64,000 bases of DNA from Streptomyces halobius (GTDB lineage Bacteria > Actinomycetota > Actinomycetes > Streptomycetales > Streptomycetaceae). Of this stretch, positions 18,090 to 26,186 are shown in pieces (within the stretch, counting starts at the first letter, position 1; the number at the start of each line of letters is the position of its first letter). The notes beneath the pieces were generated by a model. The model saw only the letters and a list, made by a program, of their open reading frames with translations. It was not told where the DNA came from and did not search any database. The stretch is from contig NZ_CP086322.1 of assembly GCF_023277745.1 (NCBI RefSeq), positions 4,092,001 to 4,156,000 of the forward strand. The letters run 5' to 3'. A program made the translations under genes and the position numbers.

Positions 18090-18830
18090 CTACACCGACA
18101 CCACCCCATCCAGCGCCTCCCGCCACTCCCGTACCGCCGCAGCGTCCACCGGGGCAGCCCACCCGGCGGGGCGTGCCGCGCCCCCGATGTGGAACGCGTC
18201 GATACCGGCCGCGCGGAGCATCGGCAGATGGCCGAGCCCGAGTCCGCCGCCGACCAGGATGCGGGGCCCGTAGCCGGGCTCACCCGCCGCCGTACGGGCC
18301 TGCTCGGCCAGCAGCGTCCGCAGCCCCTCGTCCACGCCGCTGGGAGAGCCTGCGGTCAGGATCGTGTCCGGACCGGCCGCATCCGCGGGAAGCCTGCCCA
18401 TCGGCTCCGTCAGCCCGGCCAGTTCCTTGCGCAACGCGTCCCGGTCGGCGGCCCGGTCAATGGCCCGGTGGAAGGTCCAGCGGCAGCCGTCGATCACCTC
18501 GGCCAGCGCGCGTACGGCGTCGAGATCCGGCCGTCCGTCCGGGGTCAGGAAGCCGAGCACGAACTCGTCCGCGCCCTCCGCCCGCAGCGCCGCGGCGTCC
18601 GCGCACAGCGCCGCGACATCGCCGGACGCGAAGCCGTCGGCGGCGCGCAGCATCACCCGCAGCGGGATGTCGACGGCCGCCCGGATCGCCGCGAAGGTGG
18701 CCCGCGACGGCGTGAGCCCGTCGGCCTCCATATCGGTGACCAGCTCCAGGCGGTCGGCTCCGCCGGCCTGGGCGGCGACCGCGTCCTCCGGGCCGAGCGC
18801 GATCACCTCCAGGAGTGCGCGCTTGCTCAT
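18090..18830 (-). CDS. cutC: CutC-family copper homeostasis protein
   Basis: A 246-residue TIM-barrel protein with CutC signatures: ALLEVIALGPEDAVAAQAGG and ADRLELVTDMEADGLTPS at the N-terminus, VMLRAADGF, GADEFVLGFLTPDG, TFHRAIDRA, ILTAGSP and LVGGGL. The family is named for copper tolerance in Escherichia coli, but its enzymatic role is unsettled. ATG at 18830; AGGAG-like sequence a few bases upstream. Monocistronic. Confidence 0.92.
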   Translation of the reverse strand: MSKRALLEVIALGPEDAVAAQAGGADRLELVTDMEADGLTPSRATFAAIRAAVDIPLRVMLRAADGFASGDVAALCADAAALRAEGADEFVLGFLTPDGRPDLDAVRALAEVIDGCRWTFHRAIDRAADRDALRKELAGLTEPMGRLPADAAGPDTILTAGSPSGVDEGLRTLLAEQARTAAGEPGYGPRILVGGGLGLGHLPMLRAAGIDAFHIGGAARPAGWAAPVDAAAVREWREALDGVVSV

Positions 18831-19016
18831 GTGACCCCGATCCTTAAGGAGGCGACAACAGGTCTAGTCCAATATCCAGCGTAAGGGGCGGCACACGCTC
18901 CGGATGCCACATAGCCCCCGGACACGACCACAAACCGACCGAAAAGCCCACCGAGCACCGCCCGCGCGCGACGCAAAACCCCACAATGGGGTGGGTGTGG
19001 ACCACAGCCAACATGG

Positions 19017-19045
19017 GTAACACGCCTTTCCTGTAAGGGTGTTAC
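19017..19045 (+). promoter_or_regulatory. Hairpin/operator candidate upstream of the 19-21 kb cassette
   Basis: GTAACACGCCTT and AAGGGTGTTAC form an 11-bp stem with one bulge and a 6-nt loop, about 40 bp before the first cassette gene. It may be an operator or a leader hairpin. Confidence 0.4.
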
Positions 19046-19084
19046 GGCATTGCGCCCGTGACCCATGAGCGTTGGGAGAGCCGG

Positions 19085-19576
19085 ATGTCCGACCTGGCGA
19101 CCGTGTCCGCCGAGATCGCTCCCTATCTCGCCCTGGCGGCGAACAGCCTGGGCACCTCCGTGATCACCACCGCGCAACAGCGGCTCGCCGAGCACACCGT
19201 GACGGCCGGCGAGGGCTTCTTCCGTCGGCTACTGCACCGCGACAGCGCCGACGACGACGGCACGGGCACCGGCGGCAGTACCACGCAGCCACTGCTCGAT
19301 GCACAACGCGCCGACGCCCTCGATGAGCTCCTGGCCCGCCTCGACGACCAGGAACGCCGACTGCTGTCCGCCGCGGTGACCGCCTGGCTGCACGGTCCCG
19401 CCAACCAGCGCGACGCCTCCCACCTGGTGGAACACGTCGCCCGGCTCGCCTCCTCCGCCGGCGTGACCACCGTCCACAACACCCCCACCGCGACCGGTCA
19501 GGGCTCCATCGCGGCTGTCGAGATCCACGGCGACATCCACATGGGGGGCAGCGGACGCGCCCAGGACGGCGTATGA
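19085..19576 (+). CDS. Cytosolic protein with C-terminal amyloid-signalling-like motif
   Basis: A 163-residue protein from the ATG at 19085 (GGGAG upstream). Residues 5-50 are helical and mildly hydrophobic (IAPYLALAANSLGTSVITTA, then GEGFFRRLLHR). An acidic Gly linker follows, then a helical pair (DALDELLARLDDQERRLLSA; HLVEHVARLASS), then a C-terminal motif VHN-x-PT-x2-G-x2-SIAA-x2-I followed by HGDIHMGG. That last part resembles the Asn/Gly/hydrophobic cross-beta motifs (BASS/RHIM-like) at the ends of bacterial amyloid-signalling effectors. The same spaced motif opens the next gene, which overlaps by ATGA. The family of the helical domain is unknown to me. Confidence 0.7.
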   Translation: MSDLATVSAEIAPYLALAANSLGTSVITTAQQRLAEHTVTAGEGFFRRLLHRDSADDDGTGTGGSTTQPLLDAQRADALDELLARLDDQERRLLSAAVTAWLHGPANQRDASHLVEHVARLASSAGVTTVHNTPTATGQGSIAAVEIHGDIHMGGSGRAQDGV

Positions 19577-20301
19577 CCCCTTCCGGGGACGGTGGCGGCG
19601 TACACAACAACCCCACGACGCACGGCGACCACTCCATCGCCGCCAACGACATCAAGAACGTGATCATCCGGTGGGTGATGCACCCCAGCGCGCGCTGGCT
19701 GCCCCTTCTGCTGGCCTGCGCCGCGCTGGTGATCGCCGGGAGCAAGCAACCAGGGGGGCCGGCCGGGCAGTACACCCTGTGGTTCGTACTGGCCGGGCTG
19801 TCCCTCGTCACGGCCGCCGCCCGGGTGCTCCTCCGCAGACCGCGCGACATCCGGGTCGTCGGCGCCCTCTCGCTCATCTCCGTACTGGCCACCGTCGGCG
19901 GCTGGCTGGCGTTCCAGAACATCCAGGCGCACGGCGAGATCGATGTGACGGGTGAGGTACGGACCGAGGGCAAGCAGCCGCTGGACGACGGCGCGAACGA
20001 CACCCTGACTCTCCGCCTCGACGCATCCGCCCTGAAGGAACCGCGTAACGCCCTACGGCTGACGCTGGCCATCGACGACCACGACCCCGCCGGCCCCACC
20101 TGCCTCGCGGACACCACCGCCACCGTCTCCCTGCTCACCTCCGGCGTCGCGGCCCAGGAGGAGAAGATCCGTCCCGGCGGCACCGTCGACTTCTCCCTGG
20201 GCGCGCGGGTGAACACCGTACGTATCCACCTCAAGCTGCACACCGCACGCGGCTGCCGCATGGACGTCCAGGCGACGGCCGCGGTCCTGCACGACAAGTG
20301 A
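19573..20301 (+). CDS. Three-helix membrane protein with N-terminal copy of the same motif
   Basis: A 242-residue protein translationally coupled to the preceding gene (ATGA overlap). Residues 10-27 carry VHN-x-PT-x2-G-x2-SIAA-x2-I, matching the C-terminal motif of the upstream product at the same spacing. Three transmembrane segments follow (about 38-56, 65-85, 92-112), then about 125 residues of predicted beta-rich domain with two Cys (PTCLAD, RGCRMD) that could form a disulfide outside the cell. There is no signal peptide; the N-terminus is predicted cytosolic, so both motif copies would be on the same side of the membrane. Function unknown; a membrane receptor for the upstream protein is my inference. 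Confidence 0.7.
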   Translation: MTPSGDGGGVHNNPTTHGDHSIAANDIKNVIIRWVMHPSARWLPLLLACAALVIAGSKQPGGPAGQYTLWFVLAGLSLVTAAARVLLRRPRDIRVVGALSLISVLATVGGWLAFQNIQAHGEIDVTGEVRTEGKQPLDDGANDTLTLRLDASALKEPRNALRLTLAIDDHDPAGPTCLADTTATVSLLTSGVAAQEEKIRPGGTVDFSLGARVNTVRIHLKLHTARGCRMDVQATAAVLHDK

Positions 20302-20350
20302 TCGGGACGAGTGATCAGAGCTAGTGATCACGGCGAGTGATCACGACCAG
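20299..20350 (+). repeat. 13-bp tandem repeat starting at the stop codon
   Basis: Four units begin TGATC (TGATCGGGACGAG, TGATCAGAGCTAG, TGATCACGGCGAG, TGATCACGACCAG). The first TGA is the stop of the membrane gene. Confidence 0.9.
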
Positions 20351-20416
20351 CGACGCGGCGCAGAGCGACAGAGCGCAATGCGGCACCGCGTCCGGACACC
20401 ATGAACGGGGACCCTT

Positions 20417-21391
20417 ATGACACCAACGGCGACTGAGGCAGCAGCGACGAGGGCGATGGCTGCGACGTCAGCCCGCCCCGCGCACCGCGACCGCGAGCCC
20501 GGGGGGCCCTCCCCCCGCCCCCTCCCCCACCACCGCCGCACCCTCCCCGCCGCCGCCCTCCTCGTACTCGGTGCCCTGACCACGACCGCGACCGGCTGTG
20601 GCGCCTCCGCGCCGGAGTCGCTTTTCGCGGACGGCAAGGTGTCTGTCGGCGCGAAGAACGACCAGCCCGGTACCGGCGTAGTCCGCACCTACAAGTTCTC
20701 CGGCTTCGACATCACCATCGCCAAGCAGCTCCTCAAAAAGGTCGGCGCCGAGCCGGACTTCGGGATCGTCCCGTCCGAGGACCGCAGCATCGTGCTGACC
20801 AAGAAGAGGAAGGACCTGGTCGTCGCGACGTTCTCGATCACCGTCGACCGGATGAAGACGCTGGACTTCGTGGGTCCGTACGCCTCCACCTACCAGGGCG
20901 TCATGGTCCGCCGGAACGACGACCGGATCCGCCAACCCCGCGACCTCTCCGGCAAGCACGTCTGCACCTGGCCCGGCACCACCTCCGCCACCACGCTCCA
21001 GGGTCCGGCGTATGACGGAATCGATGTCTACGAGGCCCCGGACGCCTCCACCTGCATCAAAGACCTCAAGGACACGGTGGCGGACGCCGTCTCCACCGAC
21101 CAGATGATCCTTTACGGATTCACCCAGGAGAACCCCGATCTCAAGGTCGTCCCCCGCATCACCTTCGGCTCCGCCAACCACTACGGAGTCGCGATGAACA
21201 AGGGCCATCGAGCGGACTGTCTACGACTGCGCGACGCCCTGCGCGAGTACCTGGCCGACAACACCTGGAGCGACGACTTCTCGACATCGCTGCCGTCCAT
21301 ACCGAAGGTCAACGCCAACTGGGAGACCGACTACAAACCGCGCCTCGAAACGGTCGACGCGCTCTCGTGCCGGGACCGCCCCCAGACATGA
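20417..21391 (+). CDS. Solute-binding-protein-like lipoprotein (glutamate/amino-acid type)
   Basis: A 324-residue product. A basic N-terminus, hydrophobic segment and lipobox (TTTATGCGAS) predict export and lipid anchoring. The mature part is SBP_bac_3-like: KVSVGAKNDQPGT, YKFSGFDITIAKQLLKKVGAE, ATFSITVDRMKTLDFVGPY, KHVCTWPGTTSA, and the C-terminal ALREYLADNTW. No permease or ATPase gene is nearby, so it may sense rather than transport a ligand. It lies 115 bp downstream of the membrane gene on the same strand and may belong to the same unit. ATG at 20417; an alternative in-frame ATG at 20456 would still leave an intact signal peptide. Confidence 0.82.
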   Translation: MTPTATEAAATRAMAATSARPAHRDREPGGPSPRPLPHHRRTLPAAALLVLGALTTTATGCGASAPESLFADGKVSVGAKNDQPGTGVVRTYKFSGFDITIAKQLLKKVGAEPDFGIVPSEDRSIVLTKKRKDLVVATFSITVDRMKTLDFVGPYASTYQGVMVRRNDDRIRQPRDLSGKHVCTWPGTTSATTLQGPAYDGIDVYEAPDASTCIKDLKDTVADAVSTDQMILYGFTQENPDLKVVPRITFGSANHYGVAMNKGHRADCLRLRDALREYLADNTWSDDFSTSLPSIPKVNANWETDYKPRLETVDALSCRDRPQT

Positions 21392-21763
21392 AGTGGCCCG
21401 ATATGAGGTGACGTGACGATGGATGTGAGGTGACGTGACGTTGGATGACGTGGCCCGCCCGACACGGCGCTGGCTGCACACGGCCTGGCCCGACGGTGTC
21501 CTCATCCGTGCCTGACCGGCCGGACAGTGCTCTCATCCGTACGGTGTCAGCTCCGCCTCCTCAGCCCTCGCAGTTCATATCGCGTGGCTGCCGACCGGCC
21601 GGCCTGCTGCATCGCGCGTTCCCGCGGATACCTCACGGGATTCCCCCGGCACACCGCAATTCTCCTCGGACATGCACCCCTCCCTCACTGTGTGTGATCG
21701 TGGCGTCTGATTGGCAGAGTAGCCTCCGGCCGCCGCCGCGCGTTCGAGATTTCCCCAGGCACA
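21392..21763. other. Intergenic region with a short direct repeat
   Basis: Just after the lipoprotein stop, a roughly 22-bp unit containing GAGGTGACGTGACG occurs twice (about 21409-21452). The rest contains no gene I can support; the AT-richer stretch near 21720-21763 is the likely promoter of the HD-domain gene. Confidence 0.6.
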
Positions 21764-22462
21764 ATGATTTGTATGACTTCCGTGTCCCGTGTGGTGGATA
21801 ACGCCGATCCGGCCCCGGACCTGCGCAGGCGCTGGGCCGCCACGGTGGCTGAAGCCCGTGACTCCCGGGCCCTCGAAGGTGCCGCGCGACCGGACCCCAC
21901 GCCGTACGCGGACAACCTCCTGGCGAGGTGGAGCGAGCCACAGCGGCGCTATCACACGGTCGCCCATCTGACCGCCGTCCTGGACCGCATCGATGAACTG
22001 GCCGACTACGCCGATGACTTGCCCGTCGTCCAGCTGGCGGCCTGGTTCCACGACGCGGTCTACCGCCCGGACCGCTCCGAGAACGAGGAGCGCAGCGCCG
22101 CACTCGCCGAACGCGCCCTGCCCGAGCTGGGCGTCGGTCCGGCCCGTACGGCGGAGGTCGCCCGTCTGGTGCGGCTCACGGTCACCCACGACCCGGCGCC
22201 CGACGACCGCGACGGCGATGTGCTCTGCGACGCCGACCTCGCCGTGCTCGCGGGGTCGCCCGACAGTTACGCGGCCTACGCCGCCGCGGTCCGCGAGGAG
22301 TACGCGTTCGTGCCCGACCCCGAATTCACCGTCGGCCGGTCCGCCGTACTACGCCAACTCCTCGCCCTGCCCCGCCTGTTCAGGACCCCCATGGGCTACG
22401 ACCAGTGGGAGCACACCGCACGCCGCAACCTCGCCACCGAGCTGGACCTGTTGAGCGGCTGA
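21764..22462 (+). CDS. HD-domain metal-dependent phosphohydrolase-like protein
   Basis: A 232-residue cytosolic protein with an HD-type metal site: RYHTVAHL, then AAWFHDAVYRPDRSENEERSA, then TVTHDP and CDADLAVL. This is the small 'predicted metal-dependent HD phosphohydrolase' family, whose substrate is unknown. ATG codons at 21764 and 21773 are both possible; no strong ribosome binding site decides between them. It stands alone between the cassette and the MFS gene. Confidence 0.85.
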   Translation: MICMTSVSRVVDNADPAPDLRRRWAATVAEARDSRALEGAARPDPTPYADNLLARWSEPQRRYHTVAHLTAVLDRIDELADYADDLPVVQLAAWFHDAVYRPDRSENEERSAALAERALPELGVGPARTAEVARLVRLTVTHDPAPDDRDGDVLCDADLAVLAGSPDSYAAYAAAVREEYAFVPDPEFTVGRSAVLRQLLALPRLFRTPMGYDQWEHTARRNLATELDLLSG

Positions 22463-22634
22463 ACCTCCGGCCCGACCACAGCCCCGGCGCCCGCGACGGC
22501 ATCGCCGGAGCCCCCAGGCACACACCCGGCATTCACCCCGCAATCACCTGGGCACGGCCACGCCCGAGCAATGTCACCCAGATCACCACTCCCACCGGGA
22601 ATGTAAGGGCGTCCCGCCACTGTTGGTTGCTGTC

Positions 22635-23882
22635 ATGCCAGCTCCTACCGAACGCACCCGCATGCCCATAGCCGTCTATATCCTCGGCCTGTCCGTCTTC
22701 GCGCTCGGTACGAGCGAGTTCATGCTCTCCGGCATTCTCCAACCTCTCGCCCGTGACCTGCAGGTTTCCATTCCGCAGGCCGGGCTGCTGGTCTCGGCGT
22801 TCGCGATCGGCATGGTGGTCGGCGCCCCCGTCCTGGCCGCGGCGACGCTGCGGCTGCCGCGCCGTACGACGCTGATCACGCTGCTCGCGATCTTCGGGCT
22901 CGGGCAGGTGGCCGGTGCGGTGGCGCCCTCGTACGGTGTGCTGTTCGTCTCCCGGGTGGTGAGTGCGCTGGCCTGCGCCGGATTCTGGGCGGTCGGTGCG
23001 GCGGTCGCCGTCTCGCTGGTGCCGGTGTCCGCGCGCGCCCGCGCCATGGCCGTCATGGTCGGCGGGCTGAGCATCGCGAACATCGCGGGTGTCCCGGCAG
23101 GCGCGCTGCTCGGGCAGCACGCGGGCTGGCGCGCGGCCTTCTGGGCGGTGGCCGCCCTGGCCGTGGTCGGCCTGATCGGGGTGATCACCCTGGTGCCGTT
23201 CACGGCCGTGCCGACCGGCGACGACCGGCCGCAGCTGCGCCGCGAACTGGCCATCTACAAGGACAAGCAGGTCTGGCTGGCGCTGACCGCCACCGCCATG
23301 AACGGCGCGGCGGTCTTCGCGCTCTTCTCCTACCTGTCGCCGCTGCTGACGGACACCGCGGGGCTCGCCGAGAGCTGGGTGCCGACGGTGCTCGCGCTCT
23401 TCGGTGTCGGCGCGCTGATCGGTACGTTCATCGGGGGCCGGTTCGCCGATGCGCACCTCTTCGGGACGCTGTTCGTGGGGATCTCGGCGTCCACCACCGT
23501 GTTGGCCGTGCTGGCGCTGACCGCGCACAGGCCGGTTGCCGCCATCGGGCTCTCGCTGATGCTCGGTGTCACGGCGTTCGCCACGGCTCCGGCGCTGAAC
23601 GCCCGGATGTTCAACGTGGCCAACGCCGCGCCGACGCTGGCCGGCGCGACCACCACCGCTGCCTTCAACATCGGCAACACCCTCGGCCCGTGGCTGGGCG
23701 GCCTGGTCATCGGCGCGGGCTGGGGCTACGCATCGGTGGCATGGACCGGCGCCGCACTGGCGGCGGTCGCCGTCGCTACGACCGCTGTCGCGTTCCGGCT
23801 GCACCGTGCGACCCATCGTTCCCGGCTCGTCGCGTCATCGGCGGCCGTCGCGCATGCCCCGGAGGGCACGAAGCAGCACTGA
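22635..23882 (+). CDS. MFS exporter, Cmx/CmrA chloramphenicol-efflux type
   Basis: A 415-residue, 12-helix major facilitator. The N-terminal signature MPIAVYILGLSVFALGTSEF is followed by MLSGI, LRLPRRTTLI (loop 2-3), SRVVSALACAGFWAVGAAVA and NIAGVPAGALLGQHAGWRAAF (antiporter motif C region), all close to actinobacterial chloramphenicol exporters of the Cmx/CmlR group. It probably exports phenicols or related hydrophobic compounds; specificity is inferred. ATG at 22635 chosen; the ATG at 22662 (MPIAVYIL) is also possible. No regulator is adjacent. Confidence 0.87.
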   Translation: MPAPTERTRMPIAVYILGLSVFALGTSEFMLSGILQPLARDLQVSIPQAGLLVSAFAIGMVVGAPVLAAATLRLPRRTTLITLLAIFGLGQVAGAVAPSYGVLFVSRVVSALACAGFWAVGAAVAVSLVPVSARARAMAVMVGGLSIANIAGVPAGALLGQHAGWRAAFWAVAALAVVGLIGVITLVPFTAVPTGDDRPQLRRELAIYKDKQVWLALTATAMNGAAVFALFSYLSPLLTDTAGLAESWVPTVLALFGVGALIGTFIGGRFADAHLFGTLFVGISASTTVLAVLALTAHRPVAAIGLSLMLGVTAFATAPALNARMFNVANAAPTLAGATTTAAFNIGNTLGPWLGGLVIGAGWGYASVAWTGAALAAVAVATTAVAFRLHRATHRSRLVASSAAVAHAPEGTKQH

Positions 23883-24315
23883 GAGAGGCGGTGCACGGCG
23901 GGACACGCGGAGCTCTGACGGGCGGCGGGTTCTCGCGAAGTGCGACGTGGCCGTGTGCACCGCTCACACCCGGGCGCTGTTCACGTCCCCTTTGCCGATG
24001 TGCAGGCCGTCGCCGTCGGCCGTGGACGTGGTCAGTACACAGTGCGGGTTGGCACGAGGTTCTCGGCCTTGCGCTCGTGCGGTCCGGTGCAGAAACGCAG
24101 TGTGTCGTCCGAGCTCGGTGACCGGTTCCTTGGCTGACAAGGCTCTCCCCCTTTCGGTTCGGCACTGTCCGCTTTCGGTACGGTGCTGGTCCCGTGCGAC
24201 ACGGGCACTGTTCCCGTGCGGAACGGCGCACCGTCAAGGCCCATGGCGCTGGCGCGTCCTCGGTCCGACGGTGGCGACGCGCCGGTACGGCCCAGGGGCG
24301 AGAGGCGCCGCGCCG
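23883..24315. other. Gene-free convergent region
   Basis: Between the MFS gene and the DUF4031 gene I see only short open frames without family resemblance. Around 24185-24225, CCCGTGCGACACGGG and TTCCCGTGCGGAA are small inverted repeats that could serve as a terminator. Confidence 0.5.
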
Positions 24316-24648
24316 TTACGTCCGGGGCCCCTCGGGGTTACTCCGGGGCTCGGGGTTACTCCGGGGCTCGGGGTTACTCCGGGGCGCCGTGCGGTGCTTG
24401 GGGCGGCGCAGGCCGGCGGCCGTCAGCCGGCGCAGCAGTTCCTTGCTGCCGACCTCCACCGCTCCGGCGGCCACCGCATCGCCGTAGCGCTCAGCGGGCA
24501 GGTCGTAGTGGTCGCGTTCGAAGACTCTCCGGGGTGCGCCGACTGCGGCCGCGAAACGGTGCAGCTCGTCGAAGGAGTCGTCGCTGATCAGATGCGACCA
24601 CAAACGGCCGTGGCCGGGCCAGGTGGGCGGATCGATATAGATCGTCAC
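24316..24648 (-). CDS. DUF4031 domain protein
   Basis: A 110-residue protein. Residues 1-80 match the DUF4031 pattern (MTIYIDPPTWPGHGRLWSHL, ISDDSFDELHRFA, HYDLPAERYGDAVAAGA, SKELLRRL). The C-terminus is three copies of RSNPE(P/G), encoded by an 18-bp tandem repeat at about 24335-24385. The GTG at 24648 lies one base after the stop of the upstream gene, implying translational coupling. Function unknown. Confidence 0.83.
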   Translation of the reverse strand: MTIYIDPPTWPGHGRLWSHLISDDSFDELHRFAAAVGAPRRVFERDHYDLPAERYGDAVAAGAVEVGSKELLRRLTAAGLRRPKHRTAPRSNPEPRSNPEPRSNPEGPRT

Positions 24649-24649
24649 G

Positions 24650-25021
24650 TCAGCTTTCCACGGCGGTGCGGAGCTCGCCGACGGGAGCCACCGCCACCGC
24701 CGTCTTGGGGCAGACCCAGTGCGGGTCCGCTCCCAACTCCGGTTCCACGTCGAGCGCGTGGGGATCTCCGGACGCGGTGCACACGGGACACAGCGGCCAG
24801 CGGCCGTATCGCTCCAGGAGGGCGTCCTGGACGTCCTGGGCTATCAGCCCCGCGACGAAGGCCGCGCCTTCGGGCCACTGCTCCACCCACCACCGGCGGT
24901 GGACGACCGCGTCTTCGACGAGGGAGACGATGTCGGCGTCGGCGACGTCGTCCGCCATGAGGTCGGCGAGCACGAGGGCCCGTGCGGCATGCAGTGCCTG
25001 TTCCAGCTCCATGCGGTCCAT
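24650..25021 (-). CDS. Conserved hypothetical protein coupled to DUF4031
   Basis: About 123 residues from the ATG at 25021 (MDRMELEQALHAARALVLAD); the second Met at 25012 is an alternative. A helical, acidic N-terminal half is followed by PLCPVCTASGDPHAL and PHWVCPKT, three Cys and a His that could bind a metal. Its stop is one base before the DUF4031 start, so the two are probably made together. Function unknown. Confidence 0.7.
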   Translation of the reverse strand: MDRMELEQALHAARALVLADLMADDVADADIVSLVEDAVVHRRWWVEQWPEGAAFVAGLIAQDVQDALLERYGRWPLCPVCTASGDPHALDVEPELGADPHWVCPKTAVAVAPVGELRTAVES

Positions 25022-25124
25022 TGTCGCGCGGATCGCGGACGCGGTCCGTCCGTTGTCCACAGGCTGGTCCGACCGTGCGACTTGTCCACAGGTCCTCACG
25101 CAGGGTGTTGACGCGGGACAGGCC

Positions 25125-25139
25125 TGAAATTACTTTTCA
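25125..25139 (+). promoter_or_regulatory. RpiR-type operator candidate 1
   Basis: TGAAATTACTTTTCA is a perfect 5-5-5 inverted repeat immediately before the regulator's GTG start, so a bound protein would block initiation. Confidence 0.6.
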
Positions 25140-25142
25140 ACT

Positions 25143-26096
25143 GTGAGTAACAGCGTGAAGGAAACTTTCAGCGACGTCTCCCTCGACACCCGACCCGCAC
25201 CCGCGCCACCCGCGCCACCCGCGCCCGCCGCGCTGGCCGCCAAGGTCCGCACTCTCGCGCCGACGATGACCCGCTCCATGCAGCGGGTGGCCGAGGCCGT
25301 CGCGGGCGACCCCGCCGGCTGCGCCGCCCTCACTGTCACCGGCCTCGCGGAGCGCACCGGCACCAGCGAGGCCACCGTCGTACGGACCTCCCGTCTCCTC
25401 GGCTACCCGGGCTACCGCGATCTCCGCCTCGCGCTCGCCGCGCTCGCCGCGCAGCAGGCGGCCGGTGGCGCGCCCGCCGTGACCGCGGACATAGCGGTCG
25501 ACGACTCCCTCGTCGACGTCGTCACGAAGCTCGCGCAGGAAGAGCAGCAGTGTCTCGCCGACACCGCGGCCGGGCTGGACGTCACCCAGCTGGAAGCGGC
25601 CGTCGGCGCGCTGTCCAGCGCCCGCCGCATCGATGTGTACGGCATAGGGGCCTCCAACCTCGTCGGCCAGGACCTCGCCCAGAAGCTGCTGCGCATCGGC
25701 CTGATCGCGCACGCACACTCCGACCCGCACCTCGCCATGACGAACGCCGTGCAGATGCGGACCGGCGATGTCGCCATCGCGATCACCCACTCCGGGCGGA
25801 CCACGGACGTCATAGAGCCCCTCCGGGTCGCCTTCGACCACGGCGCCACGACCATCGCGATCACCGGCCGCCCGGACGGCGAGATCGCGTCGTACGCCGA
25901 TCACATCCTGACCACCTCCACGGCTCGCGAAAGCGAGCTGCGGCCGGCCGCGATGTCGTCCAGGACGAGTCAGCTCCTCGTCGTGGACTGCCTGTTCATA
26001 GGTGTCGCGCAGCGTACGTACGAGACGGCGGCGCCCGCCCTGTCCGCCTCGTACGAGGCACTGGCGCACCGTCATTCCCCGCGCCCCCCTCGCTGA
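25143..26096 (+). CDS. MurR/RpiR-family transcriptional regulator
   Basis: A 317-residue regulator. An N-terminal HTH_6 domain (about residues 35-110: LAAKVRTLAPTMTRSMQRVA, GLAERTGTSEATVVRTSRLLGYPGYRDLRL) is followed by a SIS sugar-phosphate-binding domain (RRIDVYGIGASNLVGQDLAQ, AIAITHSGRTTDVIEPLR, TIAITGRPDGEIASYADH). The GTG start at 25143 is 4 bp after the first operator candidate, and a second candidate lies inside the first codons, consistent with autoregulation. The neighbours murQ and PTS IIBC imply MurNAc 6-phosphate as the effector. Confidence 0.92.
   Translation: MSNSVKETFSDVSLDTRPAPAPPAPPAPAALAAKVRTLAPTMTRSMQRVAEAVAGDPAGCAALTVTGLAERTGTSEATVVRTSRLLGYPGYRDLRLALAALAAQQAAGGAPAVTADIAVDDSLVDVVTKLAQEEQQCLADTAAGLDVTQLEAAVGALSSARRIDVYGIGASNLVGQDLAQKLLRIGLIAHAHSDPHLAMTNAVQMRTGDVAIAITHSGRTTDVIEPLRVAFDHGATTIAITGRPDGEIASYADHILTTSTARESELRPAAMSSRTSQLLVVDCLFIGVAQRTYETAAPALSASYEALAHRHSPRPPR
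25156..25170 (+). promoter_or_regulatory. RpiR-type operator candidate 2 (within the start of the regulator gene)
   Basis: TGAAGGAAACTTTCA keeps the TGAAR-N5-TTTCA pattern and starts 31 bp after site 1, about three helical turns, so both sites face the same side of the DNA. Confidence 0.55.
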
Positions 26097-26186
26097 CCAG
26101 GCTGCTGGCGCCCGTCCCACGTCCGCAGTCCTCCGTGTCACCGACACCGTACGGAACCGTACGAGCCCGAAGAGAGCCGTCACGCC

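Noticed and set aside
20417..21391. Component of a complete glutamate ABC transporter
   Set aside because: No permease or ATPase gene is adjacent; the only neighbours are the motif-bearing pair.
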